Both the position numbers and the translations under genes were made by a program. A DNA stretch of 64,000 bases. It comes from Paludibacterium sp. B53371. Its GTDB lineage: Bacteria; Pseudomonadota; Gammaproteobacteria; Burkholderiales; Chromobacteriaceae. Positions 37,630-47,134 of this stretch are shown here, one piece after another. Location of the stretch: NCBI RefSeq assembly GCF_018802765.1, contig NZ_CP069163.1:1550001-1614000 (forward strand), given 5' to 3'. Position 1 is the stretch's first letter. The number at the start of each line of letters is the position of its first letter. The notes under the pieces were generated by a model. That model searched no databases, was not told the origin of the DNA, and saw only the letters and a program-made list of their open reading frames with translations.

Positions 37630-39093
37630 TCAGGCATCCAGGCCGCTTTGCACCAGTTCCGCCGCCCGGATCAGGGCGCGCGCCTTGTTCTGGGTTTCCT
37701 GCCACTCCGATTCAGGGACCGAATCCGCCACGATCCCGGCGCCGGATTGCACATAAAGCATGTTGTCCTTGATGACACCGGTACGGATGGTAATGGCCAG
37801 ATCCATGTCGCCACTGAAGGCCAGATAGCCGACCGCGCCGCCATAGATGCCGCGCTTGGTCGGCTCCAGCTCGTCGATGATTTCCATGGCGCGGATTTTC
37901 GGTGCGCCCGACAGCGTGCCGGCCGGGAAGGTGGCTCGAATCACGTCAATGTTCGGTACCTGCGCACTGACGCGGCCTTCGACACTGGAAACAATGTGCA
38001 TCACGTGAGAGTAGCGCTCGATCACCATCTTGTCGGTCACCTGTACCGAGCCGGTTTCCGCCACACGCCCGATGTCATTGCGGCCCAGGTCGATCAGCAT
38101 CACGTGCTCGGCAATTTCTTTCGGATCGGCCAGCAACTCGTTGGCCAGAGCCAGGTCCGCCTCGCGGGTCGCCCCCCGCGGACGGGTGCCGGCCAGCGGG
38201 CGGACCGTGGCCATGCCATCGCTGCGTCGTACCAGTATTTCCGGCGAGGAACCGACCAGATGGAAATCGCCGAAATGGTAGAAAAACATATAGGGAGAGG
38301 GGTTGAGGCTGCGCAATGCACGATACAGCGTCAGGGGGGGCTCGCTGAATTGCATCTGCATGCGCTGGGCCAGCACCACCTGCATGATGTCGCCGTCCTG
38401 AATGTAATGCTTGCTCTGTTCGACCGCGCTCATGAACGCCTCGGCGCCAAACTCCGATACCGCGCGGCTGCCCTTGGCCGGCAGCGACAGCGGGATGTCG
38501 ACCGGATTGCGCAGCCGTGCGCGCAACTGCCCCAGGCGCGACTGCGCCACCAGATAGGCATTCGGCTCTTCCGGGTCGGCATGCACCACCAGATACAGCT
38601 TACCCGACAGATTGTCGAAAACCGCCACCTCTTCCGACAGCAGCAACAGGATGTCCGGCGTCCCGACCGGGTCATGCTTCTGTTTGTCTGCCAGACGTTT
38701 TTCGATATAACGCACCGTGTCATAGCCGAAATAACCGACCAGACCCCCGGTGTTGCGCGGCAACCCCTGCGCCGGCGCGACGCGGAAGCGTGACTGATAT
38801 TGGTGGATGAAGTCGAGCGGATTGCCCTGATGGCGTTCGATGACTTCGCCGTCACGTTCGACCTGGACGCTGCCGTTTTGAACCCGCAGGCAGGTGCGGC
38901 AGGGGAGGCCAATGAAGGAGTAGCGACCGAAACGCTCGCCGCCGACCACGGATTCCAGCAGATAGGAGAAAGGCTGATTGGCCAGCTTGAGATACACCGA
39001 CAGCGGCGTGTCCAGATCGGCGAACAGCTCCAGCATCACCGGAATCCGGTTGTAGCCCTGTCGCGCCAGATCGTCGAATTCGCTCTGTTTCAT
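37630..39093 (-). CDS. trpE: Anthranilate synthase component I
   Basis: TrpE makes anthranilate from chorismate with ammonia from TrpG. The 487-residue protein has the feedback-inhibition region [19 protein letters not shown] (the LLES motif that binds tryptophan) and the catalytic motifs [44 protein letters not shown] and [18 protein letters not shown]. It stands apart from trpGD at 20-22 kb. Confidence 0.97.
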   Translation of the reverse strand: MKQSEFDDLARQGYNRIPVMLELFADLDTPLSVYLKLANQPFSYLLESVVGGERFGRYSFIGLPCRTCLRVQNGSVQVERDGEVIERHQGNPLDFIHQYQSRFRVAPAQGLPRNTGGLVGYFGYDTVRYIEKRLADKQKHDPVGTPDILLLLSEEVAVFDNLSGKLYLVVHADPEEPNAYLVAQSRLGQLRARLRNPVDIPLSLPAKGSRAVSEFGAEAFMSAVEQSKHYIQDGDIMQVVLAQRMQMQFSEPPLTLYRALRSLNPSPYMFFYHFGDFHLVGSSPEILVRRSDGMATVRPLAGTRPRGATREADLALANELLADPKEIAEHVMLIDLGRNDIGRVAETGSVQVTDKMVIERYSHVMHIVSSVEGRVSAQVPNIDVIRATFPAGTLSGAPKIRAMEIIDELEPTKRGIYGGAVGYLAFSGDMDLAITIRTGVIKDNMLYVQSGAGIVADSVPESEWQETQNKARALIRAAELVQSGLDA

Positions 39094-39191
39094 GTTTGGC
39101 TGTGTCCCTGCTTGTTGTTGTCAGCCAGCGACTTGCGCACTGACCGCTGTGTTGTGCAGGTCATTCTTGCCGAATTTTCCGACTAAGTAAA

Positions 39192-39233
39192 TTTTATCGC
39201 CAGAGAGCCGACCCGCAGGTCGGTTCTCTGGCG
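39192..39233 (-). terminator. Hairpin after the secreted-protein gene
   Basis: A 16-bp stem (39198-39213 with 39218-39233, one G-T pair) and CGCA loop lies 20 bases past the gene's stop, followed on the minus strand by AT-rich ATAAAATTT. Confidence 0.75.
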
Positions 39234-39253
39234 GTGATTTGATGACTGGTTGC

Positions 39254-40639
39254 TTAGGAATGGGTTGGCCAGTCGGCGTTATTGCTCACTGCACCCAGAT
39301 GGCCGCTGTCGAAATCGGCGCTCGTGCCACCATAGATTTCCGGCAGATAGTCACCCAACTGAGTCGCATTGACCGGCTGTTGATCCCACGGCCAGCGGTA
39401 GCAGGTCGCATTCACCGGGTTGCCCTGCCAATTGGCGGCCGAAACCTTGTAACGCAGGATGATGCCGTAGTCCGGGCTGCCCAGCAGGAAGCCCTTGTAC
39501 TTGCCCCAGGTCACTACCGGCGGCACTGAAGGGTCGGTGTGTTCGTAAGACGCCAGCAGCTGTGTCGTGCTGTCCGGAGCAAAGAACACATAGGCATAGC
39601 CATCCTTGTCCTTGTACTTATTCATCATTCTGGCGTTAACCGTCCAGTACTGCAGGGTCGGATTGGGGTTGTTGGTATGGGCGCCAACGCTGAAATACCG
39701 TGCCTGATAATTGCCGAATACGGTGTCGGGGTGATCGCTGTCAATGAAGGTGGTTGGCACCTTCATGCGCATGATCATCACCTGGTTGTTCGGGTTGACC
39801 GTATTGGTGAACGGATTCGCATTGGGATAGGCAATCAGATAGCTGGATGAGCAACCGTCCGGGGCGCGCTCATCCAGGAAGTTGCCGGCGCTGGAAGTGT
39901 CCTGGTCGGGACGGTAGACCGGGATGAATCCATCCGAATCATCACGTGTGGATTTTGCCGGTACGGGTACGGCAGGACGCGCTTCTGGCTGGTGTGGTGT
40001 TTCGGCGCTGGTTCGTGCGGCTGTCTGAGCGGTGTTGTTGCCCGTTGGTTCCGGATAGGCAAAGACCGATGCGGCGCCAGGCAGGTAGGGGTTGCAATCG
40101 CCCCCCAGATCCTTGTCATAAATTTCCGTTTGCTGGTCGTTCGACCAGGCATACATCACCAGACTGATCGAGGCCGTCTGGTCGTAGGGGCCGGCGATGG
40201 TGACCGGCGTGTTGGCGTACCCTGCAGGGAGCCTGACCATGTAGTACTGGGCAAACTGGTCGTAGCCCATCTGGTAGGCGCCATGATTGAAGTTGTAATA
40301 GTTGCCGTGATCCCAGCCCTTGGTGCCATACAGGCTCAATACGACCGGCTGGACGGTTTGGCCGGCGACGGTGACTGTTGGTAGCCTGGCGGGGGACTCC
40401 CAGCCTGTTTCGCTGCCATTCCCCCACTTTTGGTAGTAACGGAACACCAGGTCAACTTCGGAGGGATAGTACGAAGCCATCGGAATATTGAATGACTTGC
40501 TGAAGCTCGGCATGCTGCTCAGCTGACAGGTGGCGCTGGTTTCGACAACGTTCCCTGCCCAGCTGGGGGCACATTGGACCAATGCCAGCAGAGCCATGGC
40601 TCTGCCGGCATTCCGGATGGTGGCGAAAGATGATTGCAT
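39254..40639 (-). CDS. Large secreted protein of unknown function
   Basis: A 461-residue protein with a signal peptide (RAMALLALVQCAPSWAGN). It is rich in aromatic residues, Asn and Pro, with a low-complexity Pro/Ala/Thr linker in the middle (about residues 195-250: TAARTSAETPHQPEARPAVP) joining two globular halves. The second half has NPNPTLQYWTVNARMMNKY and CYRWPWDQQP. Four to five cysteines suggest disulfides. I recognise no family. GGGA lies before the ATG. It is a single-gene unit between trpE and gph, with a hairpin behind it. Confidence 0.7.
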   Translation of the reverse strand: MQSSFATIRNAGRAMALLALVQCAPSWAGNVVETSATCQLSSMPSFSKSFNIPMASYYPSEVDLVFRYYQKWGNGSETGWESPARLPTVTVAGQTVQPVVLSLYGTKGWDHGNYYNFNHGAYQMGYDQFAQYYMVRLPAGYANTPVTIAGPYDQTASISLVMYAWSNDQQTEIYDKDLGGDCNPYLPGAASVFAYPEPTGNNTAQTAARTSAETPHQPEARPAVPVPAKSTRDDSDGFIPVYRPDQDTSSAGNFLDERAPDGCSSSYLIAYPNANPFTNTVNPNNQVMIMRMKVPTTFIDSDHPDTVFGNYQARYFSVGAHTNNPNPTLQYWTVNARMMNKYKDKDGYAYVFFAPDSTTQLLASYEHTDPSVPPVVTWGKYKGFLLGSPDYGIILRYKVSAANWQGNPVNATCYRWPWDQQPVNATQLGDYLPEIYGGTSADFDSGHLGAVSNNADWPTHS

Positions 40640-40801
40640 GGAATTTCCCGAATCGTTAGTGAGCTGTCGGGATGAGGCCGACAGGGTATCGTTCCTAGAA
40701 CTGGCAGGCGTGAAAGGCTTGCCAGTCGGATAATCTACCGACTCGGTGGAGGAAAAAACTGATCAAAAACTGCCGCAGAATGATGGTGCCGGGAGGGTAT
40801 G

Positions 40802-40825
40802 AAAAAGCCCTCCGTCAGGGAGGGC
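40802..40825 (-). terminator. Terminator of the rpe-SDR-gph operon
   Basis: On the minus strand a stem GCCCTCC / GGAGGGC is followed by TTTTT, 38 bases past the gph stop. Confidence 0.88.
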
Positions 40826-40862
40826 CGGGTGATCGGATGTTCGAATCGTCGGTTACGGCATG

Positions 40863-41543
40863 TCAGATGGCCGGCACGGCCGGCTTGATCATGTCGTACA
40901 GCGCTTCCAGTGAGTCCACCACCACGTCGGCACCGAGCTTTTCGGCGTCGGCATAGCCGTAGCGCACCAGCGCCACCGGGCAGCCGGCGTTGCGCGCCGC
41001 CAGGACGTCATTGGCCGAATCGCCCACCATGAGCAGTTCTGCCGGTGCAATGCCGAAAGACTGGCTGGTGTGCAGCAGCGGCAGGGCGGACGGTTTTTTC
41101 TCCGGCAGCGTATCACCGCCGATGATCAGGGCGAAGTCATCCGCCAGGCTGAGTTCCTGCAGCAGCGGCTGAGCCAGGCGCTCCGACTTGTTGGTGACCA
41201 CGGCCAGCGGCAACTGCAGTGCCTTGAGCAGGCTCAGGCCGGTGGTGACGCCGGGATAGACGGTGGTGCCAACCGTCAGATGGGCGCGATAGTACTGGAT
41301 AAAGAAGCGGAAGCCTTCTTCCCATTGTTCGTGCGGCGCCAGGGCATCGCGTTCGTCGGTGATGGCCCGATGCACCAGGCTGGCCAGACCATCGCCCACA
41401 TGCTCGCGGATGCGGTCATGCTGCAGGGCCGGCATGCCCAGATGGGCGCGCATGGCATTGGCGGCGGCGATCAGATCGGGCAGGGAGTCGACCAGGGTGC
41501 CATCGAGATCGAAGGCAATGGCCTTGATGTGTTCAAGTTTCAT
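40863..41543 (-). CDS. gph: Phosphoglycolate phosphatase
   Basis: A 226-residue HAD hydrolase removing 2-phosphoglycolate, a by-product of DNA repair. HAD motif I is AIAFDLDGTLVDSLPDL, motif II VVTNKSERL, motif III KKPSALPLL and motif IV MVGDSANDVLAARNAG. It overlaps the SDR gene by 4 bases and is the last gene of the operon. Confidence 0.94.
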   Translation of the reverse strand: MKLEHIKAIAFDLDGTLVDSLPDLIAAANAMRAHLGMPALQHDRIREHVGDGLASLVHRAITDERDALAPHEQWEEGFRFFIQYYRAHLTVGTTVYPGVTTGLSLLKALQLPLAVVTNKSERLAQPLLQELSLADDFALIIGGDTLPEKKPSALPLLHTSQSFGIAPAELLMVGDSANDVLAARNAGCPVALVRYGYADAEKLGADVVVDSLEALYDMIKPAVPAI

Positions 41544-42295
41544 GAGGCGTCAGCAGAGATAGAAAGGTTACGAATGTCGATGACCGGCTCGCGGCCGAAA
41601 TCGGCATGATGCAGATAGTGCAGGATGCGGGCAGCAGCCTGCGCCGGCCCGCTCAGGCCACCCTCGGCCTTGAGGGCGTCAAAACGGTCGCGTTGCGGGA
41701 AATCCTGCGGGTCGCTGGCGCGGATGCGTGCCTGCATCTCGGTATCGATCACGCCGGGGTAGAGCGACACCACGCGTGCCCCGTTGGGCTGGGCCGCCTG
41801 TTCCAGTGCGGCATGGCGGCTGAAGTGATCGAGTCCCGCCTTGCTGGCACCGTAGATCCCCCAGCCCGGATAAGCGTGCGCAGCCGCTCCGGAGGAGATG
41901 TTCAGTACGCGCAGATCCTGGGTCAGGCGCGCGGCCGACGCCAGGAAGGCGTTGGTCAGCAACACCGCAGACAGCAGGTTGATGTTGAAGGCATCAATCA
42001 CCGCCTGGGCCGGGTAGTGGCCGGCCAGGGCCATCGGGGTGACCACGCCGGCATTGTTGATCAGGCTGAGCGAGGAAAACGGGCCGTCGCCCAGCGCGGC
42101 CAGCAGTCGCGGCATCAGGCCGGCCACTTCGTCCGGCTGGCTCAGATCCGCCGCCACGAAGACAAAATGGCCGGGCAGGGGCTCGGCCGGGGCCTGCCGG
42201 GCGATGCCGACAACCGTCGCGCCCTCGGCCAGCAACTGGCGGGTCATCGCCAGTCCGAGGCCGCGCGAGCAGCCGGTGAGCAGATAGCCGCGCAT
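41540..42295 (-). CDS. Short-chain dehydrogenase/reductase
   Basis: A 251-residue SDR with the NAD(P)-binding TGCSRGLGLAMTRQLLAEGA, the NNAG motif (SLINNAGVV) and the active-site Ser...Tyr-x-x-x-Lys (ISSGAA, YGASKAGLDHF). The sequence resembles the benzil-reductase/sepiapterin-reductase-like group. It is an unusual insertion between rpe and gph, with TGATG and ATGA overlaps on each side, which implies tight co-translation. The substrate is unknown. Confidence 0.85.
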   Translation of the reverse strand: MRGYLLTGCSRGLGLAMTRQLLAEGATVVGIARQAPAEPLPGHFVFVAADLSQPDEVAGLMPRLLAALGDGPFSSLSLINNAGVVTPMALAGHYPAQAVIDAFNINLLSAVLLTNAFLASAARLTQDLRVLNISSGAAAHAYPGWGIYGASKAGLDHFSRHAALEQAAQPNGARVVSLYPGVIDTEMQARIRASDPQDFPQRDRFDALKAEGGLSGPAQAAARILHYLHHADFGREPVIDIRNLSISADAS

Positions 42296-42978
42296 CAGGC
42301 GACTCCGGCCAGTTCGCGACGCATGGCATCGATGGCGGCACGATAGTCGGGCGCATTATAGATGGCCGAACCGGCCACAAAGGTGTCTGCCCCGGCCTGG
42401 GCGATGCGGGCAATATTGTCGGCCTTGACGCCGCCATCCACTTCCAGCCAGATCTCGCCGCCGTGCTCGGCGGTCCAGGCATCGATGCGCGCACGCGCGG
42501 CACGGATCTTGTTCAGGCTCTCCGGAATGAAGGACTGACCGCCAAAGCCCGGGTTGACCGACATGATCAGCACCATGTCGATCTTGTCCATGACGTGATC
42601 CAGATAGTGCAGCGGGGTGGCCGGGTTGAATACCAGGCCGGCCTTGCAGCCCTGGTCACGGATCATGCCCAGCGTGCGGTCGATATGTTCGGAGGCTTCC
42701 GGATGGAAGGTGATCAGGTTGGCGCCGGCTTTGGCGAACATCGGCACCAGACTATCGACAGGCTTGACCATCAGGTGTACGTCGATCGGCGCTTCCGTGT
42801 GCGGTCGAATGGCCTCGCAGATCATCGGGCCCATGGTCAGGTTCGGGACGTAATGATTGTCCATCACGTCAAAATGAATGATGTCGGCGCCGGCGGCGAT
42901 CACGTCACGAACTTCTTCGCCCAGACGGGCGAAATCGGCGGAGAGCAGGCTGGGTGCAAGGCGATAGGTCGGTTGCAT
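42295..42978 (-). CDS. rpe: Ribulose-phosphate 3-epimerase
   Basis: Rpe interconverts ribulose 5-phosphate and xylulose 5-phosphate in the pentose phosphate pathway. The 227-residue TIM barrel has [44 protein letters not shown] and [11 protein letters not shown]. It is the first gene of the rpe-SDR-gph operon. Confidence 0.97.
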   Translation of the reverse strand: MQPTYRLAPSLLSADFARLGEEVRDVIAAGADIIHFDVMDNHYVPNLTMGPMICEAIRPHTEAPIDVHLMVKPVDSLVPMFAKAGANLITFHPEASEHIDRTLGMIRDQGCKAGLVFNPATPLHYLDHVMDKIDMVLIMSVNPGFGGQSFIPESLNKIRAARARIDAWTAEHGGEIWLEVDGGVKADNIARIAQAGADTFVAGSAIYNAPDYRAAIDAMRRELAGVA

Positions 42979-43135
42979 GGCGTTCGGGCAGAAAGTGTTC
43001 GGGAAGGCGTTATTGTAACCCGCCGCATGCGCCTTGTTCGCATAATATAATGAGGAAATCCCTGTAAAGCCGATGCCGGTTGCCCCGGATAGCGGGTAAA
43101 CTGGCGAAATGCCGCATCAGAAAATAGGAGAGACC

Positions 43136-43516
43136 ATGTCGGACAAACAACTGGCATTTCAGGTGCAGCCCGAAGCCGTCTACGCAGAAGACCAGTCGGA
43201 TGTGGCCACCGATGTCTATGTGTTCCGCTACCACATCCGCATCATCAATACCGGTAATGTCGCCGCCCAGCTGATCAGCCGCCACTGGATCATCACCGAT
43301 GCCAACGAGCAGGTGCAGGAGGTGCGCGGCATGGGGGTGGTGGGCGAACAGCCGCGTATCGAACCAGGCCAGACCTACGAATACAGCAGCGGCACCACGC
43401 TCGGCACGCCCTATGGCAGCATGCGTGGCCGCTATCATCTGGTGAGTGACGATGGTCAGCGCCATGAGGTGGAAGTCCCGGAGATGCAACTGGTCGCCCA
43501 TCGCGTCTTGCACTGA
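43136..43516 (+). CDS. apaG: ApaG (Co2+/Mg2+ efflux-associated protein)
   Basis: A 126-residue DUF525 beta-sandwich protein linked genetically to Co2+/Mg2+ resistance; the biochemical role is unclear. It shows VFRYHIRIINTGNVAAQLIS, HWIITDANEQVQEVRG, GVVGEQPRIEPGQTYEY and TPYGSMRGRYHLV. AGGAGA precedes the ATG at 43136. It is divergent from rpe and 20 bases before the ABC transporter gene. Confidence 0.95.
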   Translation: MSDKQLAFQVQPEAVYAEDQSDVATDVYVFRYHIRIINTGNVAAQLISRHWIITDANEQVQEVRGMGVVGEQPRIEPGQTYEYSSGTTLGTPYGSMRGRYHLVSDDGQRHEVEVPEMQLVAHRVLH

Positions 43517-43536
43517 TCCAGAAACAAAGGTTTTTC

Positions 43537-45342
43537 ATGCGTTTCACACATAGCGGCCCGGCGCCGACCGACCGGCACGACTGGCAGACCCTGCGTACCC
43601 TGTTTCCCTATCTGCTGCAGTTCAAATGGCGCCTCGGGCTGGCACTGTCCTGCCTGATTCTGGCCAAGGTGGCCACCGTCACCACCCCGCTGTACCTCAA
43701 GCATGTCATCGATGCCCTGTCGGTGCCGGCCACCCTGCTGGCCGTGCCGGTGGCGGCGCTGGCCGGCTATGGTCTGGCCCGCCTGATGTCCAGCCTGCTG
43801 GCGGAACTGCGCGATGCCATCTTTGCCAAGGTCATCCAGGGGACGGTACGCACGGTCGCCCGCACTGTGTTTGAACACCTGTTCCGCCTGTCGCTGCGCT
43901 TTCATCTGTCGCGCCAGACCGGCGGCATGAGCCGCGACATCGAGCGCGGCACCCGGGGCATCGGCTTCCTGCTCAATTTCACGGTGTTCAACATCCTGCC
44001 GACCCTGCTGGAAATCGCCATGGTGACCGGCATTCTGCTCTCGCGTTATCAGGGCTGGTTTGCCGTCGCCACCCTCGGCACCATCGTCGTCTACATCGTC
44101 TTTACCCTGTCGGTGACCGAGTGGCGCACCGTTTTCCGCCGCAGCATGAACGACCTCGATTCGCGCGCCAATGCCAAGGCCATTGACGCGCTGATCAATT
44201 TCGAGACGGTGAAATACTTCAATAACGAAGGCTACGAATCGCGCCGCTACGACCGCAACCTGGCCGACTGGGAGGCTTCTGCCGTCAAAAACCAGGTGTC
44301 TCTGTCCCTGCTCAATGCCGGGCAGGGCGCCATCATCGCCATCGGTGTCACTCTGGTGATGAGCATGGCGGCCCGTGGCGTCGTGCAGCACACCATGAGC
44401 GTCGGCGACGTGGTGCTGGTAGCCACCTACATCACCCAGTTGTATGCGCCGCTGAATTTTCTCGGCTTCGTCTATCGCGAAATGAAGCATTCGCTGGCGG
44501 ACATGGAACGCATGTTCACCATTCTGTCCTCCGAGGCCGAAGTGACCGACCGGCCCGATGCCCGGGTACTGACCTCACGTGACATTGCCGTGCGCTTCGA
44601 GGCGGTCGACTTCGGTTATGACGCCGACCGGCAGATCCTGCATCAACTCAGCTTCGAAATTCCCGCCGGCAACACGCTGGCGGTCGTCGGGGCCAGCGGC
44701 GCCGGCAAATCCACTCTGGCGCGTTTGCTGTTCCGCTTCTACGACCCGACTGCCGGACGCATCACCTTCAATGGTGTCGATACCCGCGATCTGACCCAGG
44801 ATTCGCTGCGTGCCCACATCGGCATCGTGCCGCAAGACACCGTGCTGTTTAACGACAGCATCTACTACAACATCGCCTATGGCCGCCATGACGCCAGCCG
44901 CGAAGAAGTCATCGAGGCGGCGCGTTCGGCCCGCATCCACGAATTCGTCATGAGCCTGCCCAAGGGCTACGACACTCAGGTCGGTGAGCGCGGCCTCAAA
45001 CTCTCCGGCGGGGAAAAACAGCGCGTCGCCATTGCGCGCACCCTGCTGAAAAACCCGCCCATCCTGATTTTCGACGAAGCCACCAGTGCGCTCGACTCGC
45101 ATACCGAAAAGGCCATTCAGCAGGAGCTGACGGAAATTGCCACCAATCGCACCACGCTGATGATCGCCCACCGACTGTCCACCATCGTCGATGCGGACCA
45201 GATTCTGGTGCTGGATGGCGGCCGAGTGATCGAGCAGGGCACCCATCGGGAACTGCTGGCCAAAGCAGGTCGCTACGCAGAAATGTGGCGCCTGCAGCAG
45301 GAACAGCGCAACGATTTGTCGCCGGTTGAGATGGGTCAATAA
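43537..45342 (+). CDS. Atm1/HMT1-type ABC exporter
   Basis: A 601-residue half transporter with six membrane helices then an ATPase (Walker A GASGAGKSTLARLL, signature LSGGEKQRVAIARTLL, Walker B ILIFDEATSALDS, H-loop IAHRLSTIVDADQ). The Atm1 group (mitochondrial ATM1, bacterial homologues) exports glutathione conjugates and relates to Fe-S and heavy-metal handling. SLRFHLSRQTGGMSRDIERG and INFETVKYFNNEGYE are hallmark segments of the group. Confidence 0.93.
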   Translation: MRFTHSGPAPTDRHDWQTLRTLFPYLLQFKWRLGLALSCLILAKVATVTTPLYLKHVIDALSVPATLLAVPVAALAGYGLARLMSSLLAELRDAIFAKVIQGTVRTVARTVFEHLFRLSLRFHLSRQTGGMSRDIERGTRGIGFLLNFTVFNILPTLLEIAMVTGILLSRYQGWFAVATLGTIVVYIVFTLSVTEWRTVFRRSMNDLDSRANAKAIDALINFETVKYFNNEGYESRRYDRNLADWEASAVKNQVSLSLLNAGQGAIIAIGVTLVMSMAARGVVQHTMSVGDVVLVATYITQLYAPLNFLGFVYREMKHSLADMERMFTILSSEAEVTDRPDARVLTSRDIAVRFEAVDFGYDADRQILHQLSFEIPAGNTLAVVGASGAGKSTLARLLFRFYDPTAGRITFNGVDTRDLTQDSLRAHIGIVPQDTVLFNDSIYYNIAYGRHDASREEVIEAARSARIHEFVMSLPKGYDTQVGERGLKLSGGEKQRVAIARTLLKNPPILIFDEATSALDSHTEKAIQQELTEIATNRTTLMIAHRLSTIVDADQILVLDGGRVIEQGTHRELLAKAGRYAEMWRLQQEQRNDLSPVEMGQ

Positions 45343-45532
45343 GCTTTATATTATTTTCTATTCCATCGTGGTAAAGTTCTGCCATTCCCCGACGAGAGTG
45401 GCGAGAGACCCGCTCCCTGGGAATGCGTCGCGTGCTGGCTGGTCCCTTACCGCCCGGCAGTGCTTTCACCGTACTGCTTGCAAGCATGGCGCCATTTGCA
45501 ATCCGCTCAAATAGCTCATAGGAAGTAGTGCA
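45343..45532 (+). other. 190-base leader upstream of pepD
   Basis: The region starts AT-rich (a likely promoter) and then turns GC-rich, with several possible short stems (for example GCAGT / ACTGC around 45459-45479). GGAAG lies a few bases before the pepD ATG. I recognise no riboswitch family; it may simply be a long leader. Confidence 0.4.
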
Positions 45533-46984
45533 ATGGTTATTGCCGAACTCGAACCCAAAGCGGTCTGGGAACATTTCCAGACCTTGTGCGACATTCCGCG
45601 TCCTTCCAAGCACGAAGAACAACTGCGCGATTACCTCAAAGGCTGGGCTGACCTCAATGGCCTGGAATCGGTGATTGACGCTGCGGGTAACCTGATCATC
45701 CGCAAGCCGGCTACCCCGGGCATGGAAAACCGTGTCGGCGTGGTCATGCAGGGCCACCTGGACATGGTGTGTCAGGCCAATGCCGGCACCGAACACGATT
45801 TCTTCAAGGATCCGATCCGTCCGGTACTGAAGGATGGCTGGCTGATCGCTGAGAACACCACCCTGGGCGCCGACAACGGCATCGGCGTGGCACTGGCCAT
45901 GGCGGCCCTGGTCAGCAAGGACATCAAGCACGGCCCGATCGAAGCCCTGTTCACCCTGGATGAAGAGCAAGGCATGGGCGGCGCCATTGGCCTGGAAACC
46001 GGCCTGCTCAAGGGCAAGTTCATGCTCAACCTCGATACCGAGGAATGGGGTGAGTTCTATATGGGGTGTGCCGGCGGCATCGACGTTAATGTCGAACGTC
46101 AGTACGCCACCCGCGCCGTTCCGGCCGGCTACCAGGTTGTGCGTCTGGCCGTGACCGGCTTGCGCGGCGGCCACTCCGGTGCCGACATTCACCTCGGCCG
46201 CGGCAATGCCAACAAGATCCTGCTGCGCGTGATGAACGACCTGGGTCGTGAAACCGACCTGTGCCTGGCCGGCTTCACCGGCGGTACCGCCCGCAACGCC
46301 CTGGCACGCGAAGCCTTTGCCGTCGTGGCCGTTCCCAAGGCCGACCTGGGCAAGGTTGCCGGCCTGCTGGATTCGATGCAGCAAGTACTGCGTGAAGAAT
46401 ATGCCGGCATCGACGACGGCGTGACCCTGGGTTGCAGCGACGACAAGGCCGACAGCGTGCTGGCCGCCGATGACCAGAAGGCCATCCTGTCCGCGCTGCA
46501 TGCCTCGCCGCATGGCGTCAAGGCCATGAGCGCCCGCGTCACCGGCGTGGTGGAAACCTCCAACAACGTTGGCGTGATCCGCATCAATGACGGCAAGATG
46601 ACCGCCAACTTCATGGTTCGCTCGCTGAACAACTCGGGCACCATGATGCTGGCCAACGAAATCATCAGCCTGTTCTCGTTGATCAACGCTGAAATCAGCA
46701 CCGAAGGCGGCTATCCGGGCTGGGCGCCGAATCCGTCCTCCAAGCTGCTGGCGCTGTGCCGCGAAGTCTACAAACGTGACTTCAAGGCCGAGTCCAACGT
46801 CAAGGTGATTCACGCCGGTCTGGAATGCGGCATCATCGGTTCCAAGTACCCGCAAATGGACATGGTGTCTTTCGGCCCGAACATCCGTGGCGCTCACGCC
46901 CCGGGCGAACGCGTTGAAGTCGAGTCGGTCGGTTACTGCTGGGAACTGGTCAAGGCCATCCTGGCGGAAGTGCCGGTTGCCTGA
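45533..46984 (+). CDS. pepD: Aminoacyl-histidine dipeptidase PepD
   Basis: A 483-residue M20 metallopeptidase that cleaves Xaa-His dipeptides. Zinc and catalytic residues are in VMQGHLDMVC, LGADNGIGVALAMA, FTLDEEQGMGGAIGL and LNLDTEEWGEFYMGCAGG; the dimerisation lid contains GLRGGHSGADIHLGRGNANK. FGPNIRGAHAPGERVE at the end carries the last His ligand. It is monocistronic with a terminator. Confidence 0.96.
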   Translation: MVIAELEPKAVWEHFQTLCDIPRPSKHEEQLRDYLKGWADLNGLESVIDAAGNLIIRKPATPGMENRVGVVMQGHLDMVCQANAGTEHDFFKDPIRPVLKDGWLIAENTTLGADNGIGVALAMAALVSKDIKHGPIEALFTLDEEQGMGGAIGLETGLLKGKFMLNLDTEEWGEFYMGCAGGIDVNVERQYATRAVPAGYQVVRLAVTGLRGGHSGADIHLGRGNANKILLRVMNDLGRETDLCLAGFTGGTARNALAREAFAVVAVPKADLGKVAGLLDSMQQVLREEYAGIDDGVTLGCSDDKADSVLAADDQKAILSALHASPHGVKAMSARVTGVVETSNNVGVIRINDGKMTANFMVRSLNNSGTMMLANEIISLFSLINAEISTEGGYPGWAPNPSSKLLALCREVYKRDFKAESNVKVIHAGLECGIIGSKYPQMDMVSFGPNIRGAHAPGERVEVESVGYCWELVKAILAEVPVA

Positions 46985-47011
46985 GTCAGAACGACGCCGC
47001 TCGCGTCACAC

Positions 47012-47046
47012 AAAAACGCCGATCAGCACTGATCGGCGTTTTTTTT
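47012..47046 (+). terminator. Terminator after pepD
   Basis: A stem AACGCCGATCAG / CTGATCGGCGTT followed by a T run (TTTTTTTT). Confidence 0.95.
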
Positions 47047-47134
47047 CGATATCTTTCCGTTGTTTTGCCACAGCAAGTCATCCGGTTAGCCATCAGACTG
47101 ATGGCTTCGATCAAGACTGTCTGAGCGATCTACC

